64,000 bases of DNA from Romanomermis culicivorax (Eukaryota; Nematoda; Enoplea; Mermithida; Mermithidae). The stretch is taken from positions 496,001-560,000 of the forward strand of contig CAWUHX010000150.1 of assembly GCA_963922205.1 (NCBI GenBank), written 5' to 3'. Position numbers and translations under genes: made by a program. The notes beneath the pieces are model-generated. The model was not told where the DNA came from, searched no databases, and was given only the letters and a program-made list of their open reading frames with translations. Of the stretch, positions 12,604 through 42,300 are shown one piece after another (positions within the stretch are counted from its first letter, which is position 1; each line of letters begins with the position of its first letter).

Positions 12604-30941
<18,338 letters not shown>

Positions 30942-31057
30942 ACCTTATTTTGTGTATTCTATTAGATTTTTACGGGTAGATTTAGTTTTTAAAGCTCGAA
31001 TTTTTACTACTTTTTTAGTTTTTGTACAATAGTTTTTTTCTGAAAATAGTTCTAAAT

Positions 31058-31063
31058 AATAAA
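31058..31063 (+). promoter_or_regulatory. Poly(A) signal AATAAA of GART
   Basis: Canonical hexamer 117 nt downstream of the GART stop codon, the first AATAAA after it. Confidence 0.6.
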
Positions 31064-32483
31064 ACTACTATTCCATTTATTATAATATAATCGATAGTTA
31101 CCCCCATGAAACTGAGTTCAACGCGGAAAAACTAGCTACTGCTGCTGTAATGCTATAACTTCATCTGTCGGTGGACTGGAAAGCGTTTAAGCTCATTAAA
31201 TAATCGAAATTTTCCTGTCCGTTCAGGTTTCAAGTTCTAGCCAAATCGGGAGTATACAGCATATCGTTCTATGATTCAGGTATTCCCACTGTCATAGAGA
31301 AATTGGGCATCTATTCACAGTGTAGCCCAGCAAGTGATCTCAAAGAAATATGTCCTCTTGCAAAGTGTATCCAACACATTATGTCTCTAAAATAGAGTAC
31401 AACTTGCACACCCGCCAGGGGATCGCACGACAAGTTTAGACGATTGAATTTTTCGTTAATTGAGACCCCAATTGTGGAAGATTTAACTTGATAAATTTTG
31501 AGAATGAGGCATAAAAATAAGTTTAAGCAACATTACCCCACAGTTTGGAATTCATGAATTTTTTTGTATTTTTCTGGCTGTTAACGAGATTTAAGATCTA
31601 TTGCCGTAAGATGTGGAGCATCCGCAAGATATGCAATACAACGATCCAGAAATATTTTCCCTATTTTGCATATTTTACACTTCGTAAAATATTTAGAATG
31701 TCGTGAATGTGACAGCAAAAACAGCGGAAAACCTAGTTTCTTCCACAAAAACGAAATTTGCTACTGAAACTCAAAAGGACTGAATATGTCTTGTATAGTG
31801 GATTCCACAACTCTTCAGGGTTGCCTAAAAAAATGACCAAATTTCATGTACTGCTGGGGAATCAAACCCGCAAAAAACCACTAGCTGTTTTGGTTTCGCC
31901 CCTATTCAGCGAAATCTCAATACATCGATTTCCAAAACTGATTCTCAAAATGCAGAATTTTCAAAAAAGTTATCTTTAGAATGAAAGGATGGATATTGAG
32001 CGGGGTAGACGTTTTTGCGCATGGCCTATTTGGTTCTATATTTCGATCTGATGTATGCTGGTTGTCATACATTTTGGCACGAATCACCAGATTTCTGTCA
32101 TTATGGCTCTTCTATTTAGCATGTGTTTCCACATTACAGCTTTGTGTTATTATTATTAACATATCTACACCCATGTTTTTTGTTTCTTTTTTCCTTTATT
32201 GACTTATTTCCTTTTATATTCTTATTTTGAGCCACTTTTTTCTTTGTTTAATTTTTTCAGATTGTGTACTTTTGTTCTGTTTTTTACTTACTCTTTATTA
32301 CATTATTTTACTTTTCGTTTCTTTATTATTCATTTTTTGTTCTGCCTTTACTGCTTAATTATGTTATTCATTTCATCTTATTTGTGCATTTCATTTTGTT
32401 TTATTTATTTCATTAATTTAATTTTTTTGAAATTGTCATGTCAAGTGGAAAAGCCCTTTCCCGTTTGGATGGAAACGTATTTC
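31064..32483. other. Non-coding spacer
   Basis: No gene seen. From about 32160 to 32430 the plus strand is extremely T-rich, which keeps a reading frame open by composition only. Confidence 0.55.
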
Positions 32484-33445
32484 CCAGTCACATTGATGGA
32501 AGATACCATGTCTGATTGACCCTATCACAATGAGTGACAGGCTGTGACCCCCAATTGGATGGCTTTTCTTACTTGTTGGGAACCTAACCGGGCTAGTACT
32601 GGCTATAGGAGAATCCCATAGTTACTCTGTTGTTGCTCTGAGGGTACTGCCGTAGAATGATGGACAATGCGGCCAGGTTAGGGGAGACAATCCCTGGGTC
32701 CTGCTCAGTGTGAATGGGGACAAGGTCATCCATGAAATGACCCAACTCTGGGATCTGATTGTGAACCAGACGACCCCTTTTTAGCCCGAACCCGAGGAGA
32801 GAGGGCCCTACTTATCTGGGGAAAGCTCAGGGGAAAACAGACTTAAGAGGGTTCCCCAAAATATACCCACAACAATAATAACCCAGTGAGAAGACTCACC
32901 TAGTCCTGTTTCTTCAAGCATTTCCACGAAGCGCGATAGGGTTGTCACATTAACTGAAATTGGAAGCCATGTCATATTAAACGAATTGGTGATCAGTCAC
33001 ATTGATGGGAAAACCCATACCATATCCCATAGGAAATACGGCCATGACACTGTAGGTGACATGCTGTGACCCTGTTGGATGGCTCCGTTAATATATTCAG
33101 TTCGGGAACCTAACCCAGCTGGTACTACCACAGGAAAACCCATGGTGTACCTCGGCCTTGTCCTTGGGTTCAGCTGTAGAATAATGGACAACGCGGCCGG
33201 GTCAGGGGTGGCAATCCCTAGTCCTCATTCACTGAGAATGAGGGATGGTGCCATTCGCAGAATGGCGTACTGTAGGGGACCCGATTGTTAACCAAAATCC
33301 CCTAATTGGCCCTGACCTTAAGGGTCTGTGGGCTTTCTCAACTGAGGGTACTCTCAAGGGAAAACTAGCTTAAGGAGGATTCCCACAAATATACCCTCAA
33401 CAGTAATAACCCCTGAGAAGACTCACTAAATCCTCTTCTCAAAGT
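32484..33445. repeat. Two diverged tandem copies of a roughly 440-bp unit
   Basis: Copy 1 (about 32484-32915) and copy 2 (about 32994-33445) share, in the same order, CAGTCACATTGATGG, GGGAACCTAACC, GGACAA(T/C)GCGGCC, the pattern TAA-GAGG-TTCCC and GAGAAGACTCAC. Neither copy has an open frame. This is a local duplication of unknown origin, probably part of a transposable element; it adjoins the LTR-like block. Confidence 0.7.
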
Positions 33446-33686
33446 ACTCGGCACTGGGGGATGGGTTCAAGGGTCAAAGCGTGGGTCCTATGGATGGCGG
33501 GGAAGTGGGTACGGCAATCCGAGGCGATTCGGCATGGAGGGTATGCGGATGCAGGTCGGCGGGTGACGGTATCAAGCGTTTCCTCGGGAGGCGAGGGGGG
33601 TTTTCGATCAACGGCAAGGGGGGGTAAACTCCTAGGGTTGGGTTACGGTAACTGGCAACGCAAGGGAGACCGAAGGCAGAATATGT

Positions 33687-34190
33687 AAATTTATTTGACG
33701 GGGCTTTATTTGACGATTAGGCTCAAAAGATGAGTCAAAGATTTTTTTATTTGTAAATTATAATAAAAAAGACGACGCAAGGCAAATGCGGGATGCAGGC
33801 TGTGAAACACAACAAGATGATTAGGCTCAAAAGATGAGTCGAAGACAACAAAATTGACAAAACAAGCCCTTTTAAAGGGCCCAGTAATCTACAGTATGCC
33901 TTGGGCCGAGCTAACACTCCCCCTAGCTAACTTCTGCAGTGGAAATCGCTGCAGAAGATGCCTATGGTCACATAGACATTTTCCAGTTCACTACGTTATG
34001 CATTGGGGCGAGTTTTCACTCTCCATGCTTAGCATAGGAACATCATCTAGTGAGAATTTCCAACTAGGCATTTCATGCTGCGAAACGTCACTAGTTTTTA
34101 CTGATAAGAGGTGCACGTTGTCCTCCAATTACAGCGATGAGCTCGGAGAGCTCATCTTTAACGGAAATTCTTGACTAGGGGGTTACATAC
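33687..34190 (-). mobile_element. LTR-like block downstream of the pol fragment
   Basis: Read on the minus strand it starts TGTAACCCCC and ends TTTACA, with AATAAA hexamers near its end, as in the R region of an LTR. It lies about 0.7 kb downstream of the minus-strand pol fragment, in the expected order. No matching 5' LTR, target duplication or clear polypurine tract is seen. Inside, GATTAGGCTCAAAAGATGAG is directly repeated 105 bp apart (near 33715 and 33820). Confidence 0.4.
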
Positions 34191-34467
34191 CATAGTCTAC
34201 CTGTATAACAAAAATAACAAATTGAAACGGAAATAAACGTGCACAAAAGAAACATGAAAAGTACACACAGAAAATGCATGTAGAAATTATAAAAACGAGA
34301 CGTAAAATTGATGTAAATTACTGTAACACAAAAGGTGGTGAAAAACATAACGAAAAAGTATGATGTGAATCATGTGACACTGTGCGAAATTCATCGGCAG
34401 GTGACACGGCGGTCCTTGTGTTATCAAGTGCGGCATGTCCATGGAGGTCAAATGTCCAGGTAGAGGT

Positions 34468-34533
34468 GATGGTGGGTGGTCAATGGTTCAGTGATTTTTT
34501 GATGGTGGGTGGTCGATGGTTCAGTGATTTTTC
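34468..34533. repeat. 33-bp tandem duplication
   Basis: Two adjacent 33-bp units starting GATGGTGGGTGGTC (34468-34500 and 34501-34533), differing at about three positions. A second pair of short repeats (GTGGAGTTGCTGAC) follows at about 34570-34620. Confidence 0.7.
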
Positions 34534-34903
34534 GGTGCATGTTGGCTCGTGGAGTTATGTCAATGGTGTGTGGAGTTGCTGACGTCAATTGGAGATGCGT
34601 GGAGTTGCTGACATCGATTGATCCATTTGGTAATGCATGAAGTTGCCAATTGTCCATTGATTTGTAAAATCTGTAATGAGACTAAAAGAAAAATTTTAGG
34701 GGTGAGATGTAGGCTATTGCATGGATGTGCCTGTGATATGAGGCAATACCCTAGTTTAGATGCATTGATCGCTGCTCATTCTCTTCTTTACACTGCTGTT
34801 CCAGCATGGAGCAGGAGCGGGTATTCCGTGAGGGGCATGGCGGTCCTTCGAAAAAGGACGACCTCATCCGTAAGTGGACTAAAGAAGAGAAGAGCTGCTT
34901 GAT

Positions 34904-36265
34904 TAAGGATCGGAGACCTCTGCATCAAGATGTGGGTCAACGAGATCTTGTGTAAAATCTCGGTTTGTTGATGGAATCAACAAAGATGCGGTCTCGATTA
35001 CCTGCAAAGTGGAAGGTATCTCCTCTTCTGCAGTAGGTTGATCAGGTGACACGCAGCATCTAAGCTGATTGACATGCACAGTATCTTCTTGATCTACCTC
35101 AAGCTGAATGTGACATTGGGATATGTTACCTTCATTACAAAGTAGGGCCCATCGTAAATGGGCAGCAATTTAGGCATCAGATCACATTTGCCAGTGGTGC
35201 GCAGTTTGAGCACTTGATCGGGTGGACATACATAAGTAGCCGTGTAGCTAGCGTTTGATTAGCTCGTTCCACTTCTCCATTTGTCATCAGGTGATAAGTG
35301 GTGGAGTGGATTTTCTTAGTTGAACAAATGGCAGTGATTTCAGTCATTAGTTTGGACGTGAAATCAGTACCACGATCAGACTGAAGAATCTGCGGTGCCC
35401 CATGTCTGCAGACAATTTGTGTAACAAAAAGGTGTGCTATGGTTTGTGCAGTAATGTCTGAAGTAGCGAAAGCTTCAACCCATTTGGTAAAGTAGTCGAT
35501 AAAGACTACAATAAAATGGTTGCCACTTTCAGGAGTGGTCATTGGTCCCATACAGTCGACACCTACTCGATGAAACGGCCCCGTAATGGTGATCGGTTTC
35601 AGAGCTGCTCGGGTCTTTTGTCTCGCGGGTTTATTCCGTTGGCAAAGATCACACCGCTGACAAAAGGACTTGAGGTCCACACTGAGGGAAGGCCAGTGGT
35701 ACCTGCGGGCTATAAGCCTCACTGTACGTTTTGCACCAAAGTGCCCAGCGAGAATGTCATTATGGTGAGCCTCAATAATGGTAGTAACCATTGATCGAGG
35801 AATGACAATCTTGTTGGACTCACCTGTCCACTTCTGAAGGATGTTATCCAACAGGTGGTAGCCATTAACATCATTCTGATCACCGTAGGGTTTTAGTGAC
35901 CTAAGAATGGAGGCTAATTCCGGATCCTCAAATTGAGTTGGGCGAAGGTCATGGGGCTGCGCATCCTGTGATATCTCTGCATAAGACTCAGACCTGGCCA
36001 GGTGCTGCGCACCATTGGTGGTCCTTTGGGATGAACTCGCCAGGTGCTGGGCACCATCGGAGATCATCATAATTTCTCCCTCGGGTCTGTATAGGGGAGT
36101 ATCGTTGATGCTCTCCTCGGCAAGGGAATTAGGATCAGGCAGGGGTGATAATGCGTCAGAATTACCATTAGACTGACCTTTCCGTGGCCGAATTGTCAGT
36201 TTGAATTCAGCTAGCGCGAGGCCCCACCGAGCTATCTGGGCTAAAGGGTTAGGTTTCTCCAACAC
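34904..36265 (-). pseudogene. Broken gypsy-type pol fragment: RNase H end, zinc-binding region, integrase
   Basis: The 362-codon frame 36265-35177 begins in the C-terminal end of RNase H. It then shows the HHCC zinc-binding module (His near 167 and 175; Cys 205 and 208) and an integrase core with catalytic Asp 237, Asp 297 and Glu 333, the last two 35 residues apart as in the DD35E family. Downstream (about 35160-34904) the GPY/F-type C-terminal region can be read only with frame changes and stops. Reverse transcriptase, protease and gag are missing upstream. At the truncation a 15-bp sequence CCACCGAGCTATCTG is repeated (36226 and 36290 areas), suggesting a microhomology join. A degraded LTR retroelement copy. 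Confidence 0.85.
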
Positions 36266-36411
36266 AGCCTTAACAGCAGTATGATACGGCCCACCGAGCT
36301 ATCTGATACAAAACATACGGCTGACCTCGACCGACTGGTTTCATGATATTGTCCATAAAAAATTTTCAAGGCAACGAACGATGAGATGAACAAAATAGAA
36401 ACTTTAACTAC

Positions 36412-36595
36412 CATTAACCGACGCACGCTCAACCAACTTTGCTGCCTGCAGTGTAATTGTTGGCAGATGTAAACTTTGCAACTCGTCAAGATCTTTCTGC
36501 GCACGGTGGAAAGAAGGGATGCGTCCAGTTATGATTGGTGCAATCATTTGCGGCCAATTTTTGACAAAAAAGTATAAATGGGCCTGTTCATACAT
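36412..36595 (-). CDS. Possible host exon next to the pol fragment
   Basis: On the minus strand about 60 codons read as ordinary protein (for example NWPQMIAPIITGR and LHLPTITLQAAKLVERASVNG) and end at a possible donor G/GTAGTT at 36412. I do not recognise the protein and found no partner exon with a matching phase. It may be an isolated exon of a gene disrupted by, or captured beside, the retroelement, or chance. Confidence 0.25.
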
Positions 36596-36604
36596 GGCAG
36601 ATGC

Positions 36605-39305
36605 CGCGACAACACGTTAAAAAAAGATTCGATTTGATACGCTGAGTTCCGTAAAATATGAAACTACAGTTTAGGGAAAAATATGAATTCCTTCATGTCA
36701 AAAGAGAGGGCAAAACAAAAAAAAATATCACGCTTACTATTTTTTGATTTGGATATAGAACTGTACCGATATCAAGTGCATTTGACCAAATTATTTGAGA
36801 AAAATTTCAATCGGTGTGTTTGGCGCTGATGGACGAAAAGATTTTCTCATTGACTACAGTACTACAGTAGTAAGCTTTCTGTTTTTTCCAAATTGAACTT
36901 ATTGTGTCGGCTCGCGATATTTGTCATTTGTTGGGGATTACCCTACGCACACTAACATCCTAATTCTTGAGAGTCCTCACTTATTCTTACCCTGACGCAA
37001 TTTGAACAACGAGTAAAACACTTTAGACGGGGAAGGGACAAGCCGCCCACTCAAGTGGACAATAAATGGCAAATCTTCTGTCTACTACTTATTCAAAAAT
37101 GAATGAACAAACGAAGTACAAAGTCTTCTCAAGACACAAAATGACACATTGGTCAAGCTTCTTTGTCAGGTTCCCGAACAGGTAGAGAATGGCAATAGAA
37201 CCCGAAAGTTCGAAATTTTAATTATTTTTTTGGAATTACCCCCCTCCCCCACCATAAAAAAAATTGACCCCCCTCTCCATAAAAACTTAACTTTGAGAGG
37301 CTTTCGTATATACAAACATAGGACGTGGAGCAACACCTTTGAATGCTGAGTTTCAGAAATTGTCATCCTCTGATGTGCCGCCCCTGTTGATTTTTTTTAA
37401 AGATCACCCTGAAAAAATGCGATGTACAAAAAAAAGTTAAGATACACTTGAAAAAAAAATCGGACAGCGAAAAACTTTTCTTGATTGTTTTGCGATGCTT
37501 GAAAACATGTATTGCATCCGTATTTTATAAGGTACATCAATTCTGGAGAGTCATTTGTAATTTTAAAACCTTCTACAATTTCTGATTGAAAAAATAGTAG
37601 ATCATATCGATAGCTTAAATCAGTATGGCGATTGGGGAGTGGATATAAATAGAAAAACAAAGTCCTACAAGCCTTCGACGCAATCAGAAATCGGATTGGA
37701 ATAAATCCCTTTCCATCGGCGAAATCGGGCCATATAGTGCAGGGTTTTTCACGGCTTCTGCTTCATGTTCTTAAAGTAATGGTCTGGCTCATCAGGATCC
37801 AAATAGGTTGTTTTGATTCGGAATATATGTTACCGCTGCATCATCATTTTACAGCTTCGAAAAACGCAACTATACTCCATTTATTTTTATGATTGATGCA
37901 GCGATACCAGGAAGTTCAATACGAAAAAAGCTAGTCTATTACTATGAAACATTTTTTCGATGAAAGAAATTTTTCGTCAGTGAACGATAAAAATGACAGC
38001 TAAATTTTTTTTCAATAACCTGGTTAAGTGGTCAAGCAGCATCTAAGGATCGACCTACTTCTGTCAAAATAGACAGTGGATATCCGATGTTTTCCAAATG
38101 ATTTATCGCCTTTCACATTGTCATGGTGGAATTAAGCATTTTTATACAGTATAATGCTTTCCACAAAGCGAAAATTGCATAAAGCGAACCAAACTTTTTT
38201 CTGCATTTCGAATTAAATGGACTATAGTCCGTACTTTTAATATAAAGCTAGAAATAATGAAAATGAGCTATAATTTTGCATCACTTCGAAGACCAAAAAT
38301 AGCTCCTTTTAGATCACTTCTCACGCTCCATGGATTATTTTTTTGAGAAAATTGATAATATAAGAAAAATTTAGTCAGCTGCTGCTCGAGCTATATGAGC
38401 AGAAAGTTTACCTGGCGCCGAAATATTAATATCCTATAATCTGTTTTTTTGTTTGCAAATCAAAGAATGAAAAAACAATGTCGTCAGCGTCGTTTAAGCA
38501 AAGCTTAAGACAGATTTTTTGATTCGGAAAATTGTTAGAAAGTTAGTTAAGAAGCACGCAAATTTCCAATCCTAGGAAGCATAAAATCGTAGAGGTACGT
38601 TCCACTATGATTTAATAACATTTAGAAAGAAACAGTCTATAGATTGGATTATTTATCATCAAAAATAGATTCAGGGCTGCTGCAATTATGCTATATGTCG
38701 ACACGAATGGAATATTATATGATTTTTGGGTTGGTGTTTGATTTTTTGACAAACCAAATAAATTGAACATCCTCAATAATAGTAAGATGCGGACTGACAA
38801 AACGGTATCCTGAAACAGAATTTACTCCATTCGTAAACTTTTTTGACAAGAATCTTTAAATTCATCACAAGAAGGCCGAGGAGCCAATTTGCTCGTACAG
38901 GTGATTTTAGCCCGGGGTCAGTAGTTTTCCGGCGGTCGACCGGGCTATGTGAAATCCGTTCCAAACTGGAAAAATATTGCAATTTTCATTCCATTGGCGA
39001 AATCTTGTTAAGCACGACTCATATATCAGTAATATATCGTTTAAAAAGTGTAACGTTTCAAACTGAGACTCGGAAGACATGATTTTCATATTTTACTCGT
39101 GTCAGGATTTCGACTTCTACCTTCCAGTAAGAAAAATGTCAGACTTCACTCACCGTGCACATTGGTGTCTACTGTGGCGTCATAGGAATATTACTAAAAA
39201 ACAAAAAAATATTTCTGTGAATTTTTGTACAAAAAAACATGATAAAAAACATGATGAAAAAAACATGAACTCGGAAACTAGTACAAGTGACAACATTTCT
39301 ACATT
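36605..39305. other. Non-coding spacer, 3' side of the phosphatase gene
   Basis: No coding exon supported. A 40-nt GC-rich hairpin at about 38909-38948 has arms TAGCCCGG and CCGGGCTA. The part just below 39306 should be the 3' untranslated region of the phosphatase; I see no AATAAA on the minus strand close to the stop. Confidence 0.5.
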
Positions 39306-42300
39306 CTACATTTTGGGAGCTATGGACGTCTTCGCGTAAGTTTTGGTCAACAGATTGAAGCGGTTGTGTCGCGTTAATTGAATAATATAGTCGTATATGA
39401 ACAGTAATTGTATTTTCGTGTGAACGGCATGGTATCGTTCGGTACGCAATTCCCGTATAACTTGTAGAGGGTCCTTGAAATCACCGTGATTCATCATTTC
39501 CGTAACTATGTCCACAATCACGCAAACCGCTGACCTACCTAAAAAATTGACTTTTGGCAGTGTCGACGGCGAATAGGTCTTCAAACTAAACTTTTATTCA
39601 AAATTATAGAAGGCTCGTTGACTCCATTCAATCAATTTTTCCTTCACGATATACACTCTTTGATGATCACTCTTTTTAATCATTTCAAAACTACCGAAAT
39701 TGATTTCCTGATCTCTAGTAGGCTGCGTTTGTGTAAACTCTTACCGCTGCATCGATTCGATCATTTCAAAATGAATGGGGGATAATAAACATCGTAGCGG
39801 CACAAAAAATTGTTGATACAAAAAGTTAAGCTACAGCTTAACTTCCAGCGCAAAATATATGAAAGAAGTTGAGCTGGAGCTTCAGCTGATGCTCAGTAAC
39901 AGCTTGGCTAAACTGCAGCTTCCCTTCTTAGTAATACTGACTTGAGCTCTATGTTGAACGAGACGATCTCAAGCCTCGGCTTTATGATAATACCGGCCCC
40001 AAAACTGTGTATTTCGTAGGAGATAACGCCCTTTGCAAAAGTTGAAATTGTCCTTCCAGTGAATAAACTTTCTCTGTTGCTGATTGCGAACTCATCCCTG
40101 TAGGCCACGTGCATGCAAATTTTAACGTAAAGTGGCCTTTGGAAGCAAAGACTATTACAGCGCACGCCTATGGGTTATCAAATGCTTCATGTGCATATTT
40201 GGAATTTACACCCCGATAACTTTCCCACATTAGACAAGAAAACCCCGGAAGGTCATAAAAATTGGCAAAATTCTGCAAATGATCTCACCTATTCCAGCCG
40301 AACAATGGAAGCAAATAGGCGGCCCTCTCGGATGTGGCTGTTCAGGGTAAAACGTGTGCGCCATATTTATATTGATACATTTGACATAGTTCATGAATTT
40401 ACGCAAGTTGATCACATTCTCCGGCACCTTAAAATCATATGAGTTCTATATCTGAAATGATAGATATTTTCTGCGTTATCCACTTCTCATCATGTGTTCA
40501 TTTTTCTGCCGATAAGTCACTAACTGCCTGGAATTCTTTTGGATTGATTCCATTTTCACAGAACGGAGACCTACGCCCAAATCCACGTGGCCAGCGCGTC
40601 AGAAATATAACGCTCGGTGAGGGGCTCGATTCTTCGATCTTCTGCATCCAAGGCAGACGCGCTACTAACTGTGCTAACCGATCCACGTAGATTGTTCGAA
40701 AATTGTGCTTGTATTGGTGGTGGTGAGTGCGGGGCATGCCGCGTAATGAACAGCCGGACGCGCCACCATACATGCATGTGGAGGGGAGTTGGGGGTTTTG
40801 ACCCCCAGCAGATTTGACTAGCCCAGCAAAGATAGAGAAATTGATGAAGGAAAATGAGCAAAAGAGAAGAGGAAGTCGTCATGAAAATGGAAATGATGCT
40901 GTAGTTTAACAATTTTTCTAAACGAAGCATACTTGATTCCAAATGAGTAACAGTAAAGGCCCTGTCATACTTCACCCTGCGGCACTGCGCGGCGCCGGTT
41001 GCTCTATCCATATTAAAAGGCAGTACCGCGCGGTACCACCTTTGAAGTATGAATAGGTTTTTGTAATTTTTGCGGCGCCGCCATCAAGTTTCAGCTGAAA
41101 CGAAATTTTTCAACAAGCTATGTGTTGAAAAGTTGCAGCATACTGTTGTTGTAACATATTGTTGCATACTGTGACGTCTATACATGTAGTTGAATCATAT
41201 TTTTGACTTGAATGGTGAATTCTGACACTTGTCAAATTATTTTAACAAATTGATTACTTAATTTTCAATGAAGATTTACTAAGAAGTTGATCGATCACTC
41301 AATTCGCAATGAAGACATTAATGTGTAATAATTATGAATATGCAAAGTAAGTGTAAACATGTTCCTACGGCAAGTGTACTCGCACATTTTGGTTGTGTCT
41401 TTATTCCCCCAACGTCTCTTTTCCTCAAATATCCCGATTGTCCGAGAGTCCATATTCCCCGTAGGTCCCGATTTTTCGAATAATGAATAAATTTACTATT
41501 TCCCCGAAAAATGCATTAGTCCCTATTCCTTGAACGTCCCGGTTTCCCGAGTACTAGGGAAAGGATGGATCCACTTTGAATCTGGGTCCTAAACAGCAGG
41601 TCCGACCGGACCCAGATCAGATCTGGATCCTGTATATAGCACATACGTGAATGAATAATCGTGTATATATAGTCAATTTTTCTAAATCAATTTATATATA
41701 TTGATATTTCCCAGCAATTCCAGAGCTGTTAATCGTTAGAATGAGGAGCAAATTGAAGGAAGAGCCCAAAATCTTTAGACTTGGCTTTTTTGCAAGATTC
41801 TATCTGCATCGCGCAGGAATGATTGATTTTTTTTTTTATTTTTATGGCTGAGAGGAAAAAGAAAATGAGAGTAAAGGAGAAGGAAAAGAGGAAGAAGGGT
41901 ACTAAGGGAGCAAAAGTAGAAGCGAAAGAGGAAGAAAGTAAGACGGCGTCTTCGTCCGTCATATCGACCTCAACTCCTACGATTACCTCCACTACTACCC
42001 CCACTTCTCAAATTACTTCTACCTCAACTGGAACACCATCATTGGCCACATCTTCAGTGGTCACTGCAACTCTGGATAGCACATCCACAACTAGTCAAGC
42101 TTCAGGCGCAATAGGCCTTGCGATGGGGAAACCGATACCGAAAGGTCAGGCAAAACCCAGCAAGGACCAAAAACCAGGAGCGGCAGCTAGTCAAGTGCAA
42201 GTGGCTGGTCCCAGCAAAATTAAGCAGGCACAGGCTGCTCAGGTAACTGAAACGCCGGAAGTGACTGCGGAAAAATTCAAGGACAGTCTCTTGGACTTCT

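Noticed and set aside
32199..32519. 106-codon plus-strand frame rich in Phe, Leu and Tyr that looks like a membrane protein
   Set aside because: The DNA is almost pure T-rich sequence; hydrophobic codons and lack of stops follow from composition.
38909..38948. GC-rich hairpin (TAGCCCGG…CCGGGCTA) considered as a tRNA or structured RNA
   Set aside because: A single stem with no cloverleaf or B box and no second copy in the window.
39908..40165. 85-codon minus-strand frame in phosphatase intron 4
   Set aside because: The frame reads plausibly, but it lies between two exons whose phases already join correctly and has no matching splice sites.
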